From Megaleporinus macrocephalus (taxonomy: Eukaryota > Chordata > Actinopteri > Characiformes > Anostomidae): a stretch of DNA of 64,000 bases. The position numbers and the translations under genes are program-made. Below, piece after piece: positions 35,660 through 64,000 of the stretch. Numbering within the stretch: the first letter of the stretch is position 1; every line of letters starts with the position of its first letter. The DNA lies in assembly GCA_021613375.1 (NCBI GenBank), contig CM038716.1, positions 682,001-746,000 on the forward strand, read 5' to 3'. The notes beneath the pieces were generated by a model, which made no database searches, was not told the origin of the DNA, and was given only the letters and a program-made list of their open reading frames with translations.

Positions 35660-35934
35660 ATAAGCTATTTTACTTTTAGCCAGCTAATCTGACAGTGAAA
35701 AATGTAGCAAAATTGCACCAACTTTATCAAAGAAAATAAAACTCTTAGTTGGCACCATGCTGGCATGATGTTAGTGTCATTATATCGCAATTTTTAAACA
35801 CAGACATTTGACATAATACTGTAAAATTATACTGTAGTAAAAGATAACGCAAACTTACCGTGGCCAGATATGTCAGGTGCATTTTCACTTTCATCAAGTT
35901 AGCGAGGCTTCCCTCGCACGCTAAAAATATGTAC

Positions 35935-36110
35935 GCGGACGGTCTTGGTACTGGGTACAGATCTATCATGTACAACCACTGGCTGGCAAAGCTTCCCCAG
36001 CCATCAGGGAGGAGACTGCAACGTCTCTGGGCTATGACCAGTAGACTGAGGGACAGCTCTGTCCACTAGATTGTCAGGCTGATCAATTCTCTCCCTGCTC
36101 TGCCCCCGTC
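35935..36110 (+). mobile_element. LINE 3' coding fragment
   Basis: Plus-strand peptide LPQPSGRRLQRLWAMTSRLR then DSSVH and VRLINSL resembles the extreme C-terminus of L2/CR1 LINE ORF2 (LPSGRRYR...TRLRNSFFP.AIRLLN). No catalytic region is present. Confidence 0.5.
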
Positions 36111-36846
36111 CCCCTCTTGCCCCCTGTAAACACAAACTTTGGATCCTGCATTCCTCCTTATTTATACACAAACTCAGGATCACACATTAGATGCTGCCAA
36201 TTAATGTTAATGCAAATGACCTCTGAGCATGTGAAGAAAAACCTACAGCAGAAGTCCAAGACAGGTGAAAAGGTGTTACTGAGGATCATTCAACTCAAAT
36301 TCAAACTTTACTCCTAGAGCTGCAATGACAAAACTGCCCCCTACACATTCTCTTTTGCATTAATATAATGGAGCTCTGACGAATGATTTTGATCAATTCA
36401 TATGAGGTGTGTTTGTTCAGTGGCAAACTATTTATACTATGTAGTTTGAAAAACTAAATTATACTAGCATTTTAATTTTAAAACATTATACAATTTTAAA
36501 TATGTACACTTTTCCTTTGCTCTTTTATACACTTCGCACATTTTGTCTGTGCTATAATGCTTAATACCACCTATAAAACTTAGTGCATATAGATCCAAAC
36601 ACAAGTGCGCACTTGGGAAGTGGGGGACCATAGGGCTTTTAGGGTGCCTTCCAGAACAGACCCATGCAACAAGTAAGCTATACCGTTGTATAAAAAAGTT
36701 AGGGTGCCCCTGGTTAAATGGCAAGTTAATACATCCTCTACAGACAAAACACTGCTGCATATTTTAAAACACAATTACTCTTTATTTGCAATATTTTCAT
36801 ATACTGGAAAAATATGAAATGTGGCCTGTGCAGTTTTTTTCCATAT

Positions 36847-37618
36847 ACACCCACCAGCTGCTTCATTAGGTACGCCTCCTTTTACCTACAATAATTGTCC
36901 ATTTTATCAGCTCTAATTACCATTTAGATGCACTTCATAGTTCTGCAATTACAATTAAAATCTGTTTCTCTGCATACTACTTCGCATAAGTCAGGATCTT
37001 CACAGGACAACCACAAAGCTGGTATTATTGCATGGTGAAACTAAAGTGACTCTGACATGATGGTGGCATGTTAATGTGTAATGTGCTTGTACGAGGGGAT
37101 CAGGCACAGCAGTGCTGCTGGAGTTTTTAAACACCTCAGTGTCACAGCTAGACTTAGAACAGCCCACAAACTAAAGCTATCCAGTTAACGTCGTCCTGTG
37201 ATCATTGATGAAGAATAGAGGATGACAGATGAACGATTGTCACATACTTTACATTTACAAGGTGGTTTAACAAGACAGGACTGTCTAATAGTGTGGGCAA
37301 TGAGTGGATGCAGTGTTTAAACACTTAAGCAGCACTGCTGCGTCTGATCCGTTCATATAAACGCAACACATGCTAAAATATTACCACCAAGTCAGTGTCA
37401 CAGCTGAATGATTCACCACCCATATAGTAACTGCTCTATCCTGTGGCGATCTTAACCACTGTAGGACAGGATGAAACAAGGCTAACAAACAAGCAGCAAA
37501 TCAGATGGACTACAGTTTGTAATTGTAGAACTATTAAGTGCACCTTTTTGTAAGAGCAGCTGATGAAATGGACAGTGCGTGTAGATGCAAGGTGTACCTA
37601 ATGAAGTCGGTGGGTGTT
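36847..37618. repeat. long palindromic (foldback) element
   Basis: Outer ends are inverted copies (acacccaccagctgcttcat on the left; the right reverse-complements to acacccaccgacttcattag). Inner arms also pair: gcagtgctgctggagttttt on the left with tgtttaaacacttaagcagc actgctg on the right. No coding capacity, so a non-autonomous, foldback-type DNA element. Related copies lie at 56,609-57,278 and, in part, at 6,160-6,440. Confidence 0.78.
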
Positions 37619-39489
37619 TGTTAAGCGAATAAATAAAATAAATAAATACATAAATAAATAAAAATTTAAACAGGACATTCATTCAGGAGTGTTCAGACTT
37701 CTACATATGAAAACAGCATCAAAGACTCTTATTCCTATATCACTGTTAGTAGTGACCCATCAGTGTCCTTTGAAGGTTTCACACTCTGTATAAAATGACA
37801 TTTTCTCTTTTATTCTGTATTTCTTTTTCAGTTACAAATTTGAGGCAATTATTGTAGGCAGTTTACATCATATGAACACCATAGCAACACTTCACATTCA
37901 TATCAGATTTAAATAAAGCAGTGAAATATTGTCATGTTTTAAAATTTAAGGTATTAAAACATGGAGTCACATCACACATTTCTATACACCCAAATCTTTA
38001 GAATCACATGTTCCATATCCCAGCTCTCTACATAACACTACTCACAGATATACACATACTTGTGTTTGCCTGTTACACTGTTGGCTGCCCTTTGGTCATT
38101 TAATTTGGCTGGCTATACAGCGCAAAGTCATTGGACAACTGCCTTGTGTAAATTTGTGCTTAAAAGGAAACTCACTCTGTGTCACTGTTGTTTTGAGTTC
38201 CATGTTGGCCAAAGAACAGTGTATGGCCTTGTCTCATTTATTATTTAGGCTCCACCATCAAACTAGTTCTGCAAGTCCCAGATTGTCAGACTATAAAGAA
38301 AAAACTCTTGATAAGAGGTTCTCCAGACACCTTGTGTTATTTGTCATGAAGTTAAGGCTGTTATCTGGATCACAGAAACTAGCCCTTTTGGTTTTCTCCC
38401 TGCATCGGTGCACCTGATTGGATCTTTCTACGTATAGTCAGGCCACTGTGCAACAGGTGCCCCAAGTACTGTGATGGCATAAGCACATTCTAGGAATATG
38501 TTGGGAAGCACTGCATTGAAGTCATAAACTAAACTGACATAAGAAGGGTGCTTAATTGTTGAATTCAAAAGCATGTACCTTATTCTCTTTTTATCATTTT
38601 CAGAGAAATTACATCATATAACAATGTCACAGGAAAAACGAATATAGCACCATATTAAGTATGGTACATACATTACAATGTTACAATGTATGTTTTCAAA
38701 CCTTTATAAGATCAAATTCATGACATAAAACATAAATATTGCAGTGAGGATATGGTTACCTCATATTAACCTACTGGACCTGAAAAAAGATAGGAGGCCA
38801 GCTGCTAATTTCACACTAAGCTGTTTAAGCTGTTTATCATTTACAGCTTAACAATGCAGTCCCTCATCCTCTGGTTCAAAACCTGCTCTTGTTTGTAGAA
38901 ATGAACATAATTAAGCTACACAGATGTGGGGTAATGTAAAGTGAAGAAAGGATGCATGTAAAGGGGAGGTGCCAACAATTACTCCACAACATTAGGCCAG
39001 TGTTCTCTACATTTACATATTCCATTAACTTCCTTGTTGCTGTTCACTACAGTGTGATTATTTGTGCAAACGAAAACCAAATATAATTTACCATTTCCAT
39101 TAAAAAAAACATAAGAGAGTTTTGTAAACCCCTAGTAGAGTCTAGGAGGACTTGAGCTTCATTCTGAGTATAGCTCAGAATAATGGCTTTACGAGTGCTG
39201 AAATCTCTAAACCAGCTCCAGTCTTGTTTACTTGTCGAAAACAAAATGTACAAACACATTGCCTGAATGCCCATGCACCAGTCTGATTCCTGCCAGCTGA
39301 TCACCCATGAGGTGAACAGCTTTTGTGGTTGTAAACGTATATAAAGTGGAAAGAGACAGATCTCTGTGAAGCTGTACTGAAGAGATCAGCCACACTTAGC
39401 TTTGTGCCTCAGCCCTTCTCTCAGGCTAGAAGAGAAGGGCTGTGTATGTTCTCCCACAACTTCTAGATTCCTACTTGCTGTGATTTCTG
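37619..39489. other. intergenic between the converging genes' 3' ends
   Basis: No coding exon recognised. It must hold the 3' UTR of ankrd13b (minus strand), but no single convincing polyadenylation signal could be chosen. A short AAAT-type run lies at 37,627-37,665. Confidence 0.4.
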
Positions 39490-59955
<20,466 letters not shown>

Positions 59956-60140
59956 CTAAGTGAGAGGAACAGAGAAGAATAATAAAATACCACTGAGGTT
60001 ATCTCATACATGCACATGTGGTGAGGGGGGGTTGAGGTGAGCCAGCACAGTAGAAGAAGGTGGTAATGATAGTATTGCTCTATAAGCATGACACAGAAAG
60101 CTAGAAGTATATGTAGTTGTGTATTTATGTAGTTAAGTAT

Positions 60141-61534
60141 CACATCACAACTGCCTCCAACATTCGACCCACTTCAATTTGCATACCGCCCCAACTGCTC
60201 CACTGATGATGCCATATCAACAGCACTCCACCTGAGCCTGACTCATCTGGAAAACAAGACCACTTACGTGCGGATGCTCCTCATTGATTTCAGCTCCGCC
60301 TTTAACACAGTCATCCCCCAGCACCTTGTTGAAAAACTTGGCCCATTAGGCATTGACACCTCACTGTGTAACTGGTTATTGGACTTCCTCACAGACAGAC
60401 CGCAGACAGTACAAGTTGGAGAAAACACCTCCCAAACCACCATGATGAACACTGGTGTTCCCCAAGGATGCGTGTTGAGCCCTCTGTTGTTCACTTTATT
60501 AACCCACGACTGCTGTGCCAGGTACAACTCAAACCACATCATCAGGTTTGCAGATGATACTACAGTAGTGGGCCTCATCAGTAACGACGATGACTCCGCC
60601 TACAGAGAGGAGGTGAACCAACTCGTTGCCTGGTGCGACAGCAACAAGTTTCTGGGGGTGCACATCGCAGACGACCTGACATGGACCACACACACCTCCT
60701 CCCTGGTCAAGAAAGCACAACAGCGCCTTCACTTCCTACGAAGGATGAGAAGAGCTAACCCCGCCTCATATCCTCACTACATTCTACAGAGGAACAACAG
60801 AGAGTATCCTGACCAGCAGCCTCACGGTCTGGTACAGCAGCTGCACCATCGCCGAACAGAAATCACTCCAGAGGGTGGTGAGGACAGCAGAGCGCATCAT
60901 CAGGTCCTCACTTCCACCTGTACAAGATCTGTACCCATCACGGTGCCACAGCAGAGCCACCAAGATGGTCAGAGATCCCACCCACCCAGCTCACCGACTG
61001 TTCAGACTGCTGCCCTCTGGAAAACGCTTCTTTCCACAAGCCATCAGACTGCTCAACACTTCCTGATGAGCAGACTCATCAGATCTGTTAAACTCTTGAA
61101 CAAATACCTACTTCATACTCAGGTGGTCCTCCACTTAATGCTGATAATTTTGTGGAATAGACTCAATGTTTCTTTCTAAATCTAAGCACTCTACACCTTA
61201 AAATGTTTAAAATTTACAGTGTTATGTTTACATTGTTAGTGTGCAATATTTTGTCAGAACTGTGCAATATATATATTCCCTTTAAGTGCAATACGTCTGC
61301 AAAAACACTTTTTTTGAAGCATATCTATTTAGAGTATATCTCACTATTTATCACACACACTCCTTCTATATTTTCCACTGCACTGTCATGTTGTTATTTA
61401 TTTGTCATGTTAGTTGTATGTCTTGCGTTTTTATATATCTGCACATTGGAGTTTGGAGAAACGCAATCTCGTTCAGCTATGCACTCAGTTGTAAAGTCTG
61501 AATGACAAGTTCACTTTGACTTGACTTTGACTTG
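60141..61534 (+). mobile_element. L2 LINE, 5'-truncated, with 6-bp duplication
   Basis: Flanked by AAGTAT (60,135-60,140 and 61,535-61,540). Starts mid-RT and ends with the L2 tail (tcactttgacttgactttga cttg). It is upstream of the second coding exon of ankrd13b, so it is probably in its first intron, antisense to the gene. Confidence 0.88.
60150..61066 (+). pseudogene. L2 reverse transcriptase fragment, frameshifted
   Basis: Contains [57 protein letters not shown] and [16 protein letters not shown] stretch is deleted between AWCDSN and [13 protein letters not shown], and the frame breaks near 60,770; the C-terminal end ([37 protein letters not shown]) is in another frame. Confidence 0.88.
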
Positions 61535-62352
61535 AAGTATATAATTTACTATCAAATTATTTATGTACTGATGTACCTTGTTTTAACTCTTAACCTTTAC
61601 AGTAGCCATTAAAGACCTGTTTTTTTAACCGCAAGAATATATTTTTATGAAAACGAGTATGACTTACAAAACAATTTCCCCAATCTCTGTGTATGAGCAA
61701 GCAAGTCAACATTTTATGTAAGTGTTGGGACTGGGATGTGATGCTATTTTAAAATTGTGGCAGTAGTCCTTCTTTGCTTACTAGCAGCTCAACACAGTTT
61801 ATAAAAGTAACTCTATACTAATAAAAGAAAGCCTACAGAGATTGTAACAATTGTAAAAAAAGAAGCACTGTTGCTCTCCAGCTAAATCTTTCTGTCTTTA
61901 CTGTCATAATTATTACTATACTTTCTAGAGAAAACACTCAAGCCTTATCTGTATAGGTGCTGTTATTTATGCATGCAGTATTATAACATTTGATAAACTG
62001 GCAAACGGCCTGGGATTGTGTCCGCACATGTTAATCCCACTGTCATGAAGCAAGGTCATAATATTAAGGAAAAGGCAGGGCTAGCATGAAAATGAGGATA
62101 TGTAGATAAGCTAGTGCCTCAGGAGTGTTTTTGTTTGAACAGACTTACAGTTAGTGAGTCATATAATTCCAGTTTTACGTACACTCCTGGAACCTCATAA
62201 TGGAAACAAATTACTGCCTAAGGGCTTAAGGTGTACTGGGAGAACTGTTCAGTTCCCTCGCAGTACCACTGGCAGCCAGACAGCTGCATTTACTCTTTAT
62301 ACAACATCTGTATATATGGTCTTAGATCCTACAATGCAGGTTACGATAATGA

Positions 62353-62358
62353 TGTGTA

Positions 62359-62457
<99 letters not shown>

Positions 62458-62460
62458 TTA
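62353..62460. repeat. (TG)n(TA)n microsatellite with TTTA end
   Basis: About 22 bases of TG followed by about 78 bases of TA and two to three TTTA units. Confidence 0.95.
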
Positions 62461-63344
62461 TTTATATATAGCTCCCTCCCTGAACTTCTTCAATGCTGTG
62501 TAATTAGCCACTTCCCTTGTTAGTTGCAGCATCAAGCCATGAGCAACAACTGGGGCCTGAGCGGCCTCTTAGGAATGATAACACAGCAGCTTGCATTCTG
62601 CAGGAGCACACAGAAGGGTGTGGACAAGGAGGTGCATTGCTATAGTAACAGAGGAAGTAGGGGTGTGAAGCAGCATGATGATTAGATGGAAGTAAAAGTG
62701 TCAGTAGGAGTAGGGAGTGATGATTTAAAGTAAGGATGCATCAAACCAATTTTCAGAATCATTGCCAGGAATATATTAAAAGGATATCAGGTACTGTTTC
62801 TTTGTCACTGTCATTGTAAAAGTAAAATTTAAAAAGACAGTAAAACTTCCTAAAACAATGTAGTTAAAAAATGGTAGTTAGGCTTTTCATGTTTGCAATA
62901 ATTAACATAGTTAATTGTGATAAACTGCATTTGTCTTATTTGCTCAAATTTAACTATAAAGTGCATTTTGTTATAGCTACAAATTAGTGCTATCAGAATG
63001 TATTTATCACTTTCACTAATTCACTAACATGTTTTTTCATCCAAAAAATGCAGCATCAGTGTTCCAACTTCTCTGCGACTGTCGCTACATCACTACATTT
63101 AATCTTGTTTAGAGGGAAAACATAAGTTTGCTGTCGTAAATATAAAGCTCATGTCTCATGTCAGCTCATCAGACAGCTTGACACTCAGGGAGAAAATAAG
63201 ATATAGAAAAAGGAGAAGAGAGAAGTGGAGGAGTAATGAATTATTTTTGGCCTTACAGTAACTCTGCTTTTTGCTATTTGGACTTGTCCCAGACATGCAC
63301 ACATACATACACACTCATTTGTTTCTCTATACCTACCTTCTTTA

Positions 63345-63593
63345 CATATCGTCGCTGTCCAATGAAAAACCAAAACTGCAACTTTACAGGAGAGACCAAA
63401 AAAAAAATTTGTACTTTCAATGTAAGTCAATGGAACCAGAATTTTTTCCAAGCTATTTTGAAGCGCTTCTATTGGTCCATTCACCCTGAAATTTAAACAA
63501 TATAAACGACCACTGGCATGTTCAAATAATGTAAAAAAACTTAAAATCGTCAAAAATAGAGATACATGTTTTTCATTGGACAGTGACGATATG
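63345..63593. mobile_element. MITE-like element with inverted ends
   Basis: A 249-base element: left end CATATCGTCGCTGTCCAATG, right end reverse-complement CATATCGTCACTGTCCAATG. TA precedes the left end. No coding capacity. The size, ends and lack of ORF fit a miniature inverted-repeat element mobilised in trans. Confidence 0.75.
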
Positions 63594-64000
63594 CTGTGTT
63601 ATTGTTTCACCTGATCCAAATTACTAGATTACTAAATTACTAGAGAAAACTATATTTCTTGAAAATTTTGAAATGGAACCAGACTTTTTTTTAGACATGA
63701 TTATATTGTAACTGCTTTATCTTGTTATTATAATGCATACTGGTTGACAAGAAAAACTGAAGACTTGATTATTTGACTCGTTATCTTTCAAGGGCAGGCC
63801 TAAATACAACAAATACAAAAGCCGATACAACAAATATAACAGCAGATGAACTCCTTTGTTTTATACAGTGTGTACATAATGAACTATTATAATATACTTC
63901 TGTCCAGATTAGAGATTGGAAATGTGTAAACTCTAAATTCTGACCCAACATATCATGAAGAATATCCATCCATCCATTATCTTTCGCTTTATCCTGCTAG

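Larger units (their letters stand above)
61541..64000. other. upstream part of ankrd13b (probable intron 1), no exon seen
   Basis: The missing N-terminal exon of ankrd13b was sought on the minus strand and not found. Contains a TG/TA microsatellite (62,353-62,460) and a short inverted-repeat element (63,345-63,593). The last bases (atccatccatccattatctt) are the start of a common fish repeat. Confidence 0.45.

Noticed and set aside
17641..39489. coro6 gene between ssh2 and ankrd13b
   Set aside because: No WD-repeat or coronin-like exon could be read on either strand; only repeats are present.

Overview
The window is vertebrate nuclear DNA, most likely from a teleost fish. It holds multi-exon genes with GT-AG introns, no operons, and a dense load of fish-typical transposons (L2, Rex1-like and L1 LINEs, Tc1/mariner elements, a copia element, a tyrosine-recombinase retrotransposon, long TA tracts). 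The species cannot be named from the sequence.

Two protein genes are well supported, and both were assembled here exon by exon. (1) A slingshot cofilin phosphatase, best matched to SSH2, lies on the + strand from about 2,437 to 17,182. Fifteen coding exons join in a single frame of 3,381 nt (1,126 codons plus stop) and include the HCKMGVSRSA active site. (2) An ANKRD13 family gene, best matched to ANKRD13B, lies on the - strand from 59,955 down to 39,490. Fourteen coding exons join in one frame of 1,782 nt; the first coding exon is not found and probably lies beyond 64,000. The two genes converge tail to tail. From memory of human 17q11.2, ANKRD13B and SSH2 also converge there with CORO6 between them; no coronin exon is visible here, and the gap is filled by repeats.

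Layout: 1-2,436, 5' flank with a weak minus-strand candidate exon; 2,437-17,640, ssh2, whose introns carry a palindromic repeat piece, a complete-ended Tc1/mariner element (DD36E-like) and a Rex1-like LINE piece; 17,640-26,640, repeats including a solo LTR with target-site duplication and a minus-strand L2 LINE; 26,855-35,659, a copia retrotransposon interrupted by a 6.25 kb L1, which is itself interrupted by an L2 (three nested levels); 35,660-39,489, LINE remnant and a 770 bp palindromic element; 39,490-59,955, ankrd13b, one intron of which holds a Tc1-like remnant split by an L2 and a DIRS/Ngaro-type element; 60,141-64,000, an L2 inserted upstream of the second ankrd13b coding exon, a TA microsatellite and a short inverted-repeat element.

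Functionally, ssh2 acts on the actin cytoskeleton (cofilin dephosphorylation) and ankrd13b on endocytosis of ubiquitinated receptors. They are syntenic neighbours, not a pathway unit. All transposon reading frames seen are broken or lack key residues. I found no tRNA, rRNA or CRISPR, and no convincing novel biological system; the most unusual material is the nested transposon architecture and a few uncharacterised repeat-borne coding-like stretches.
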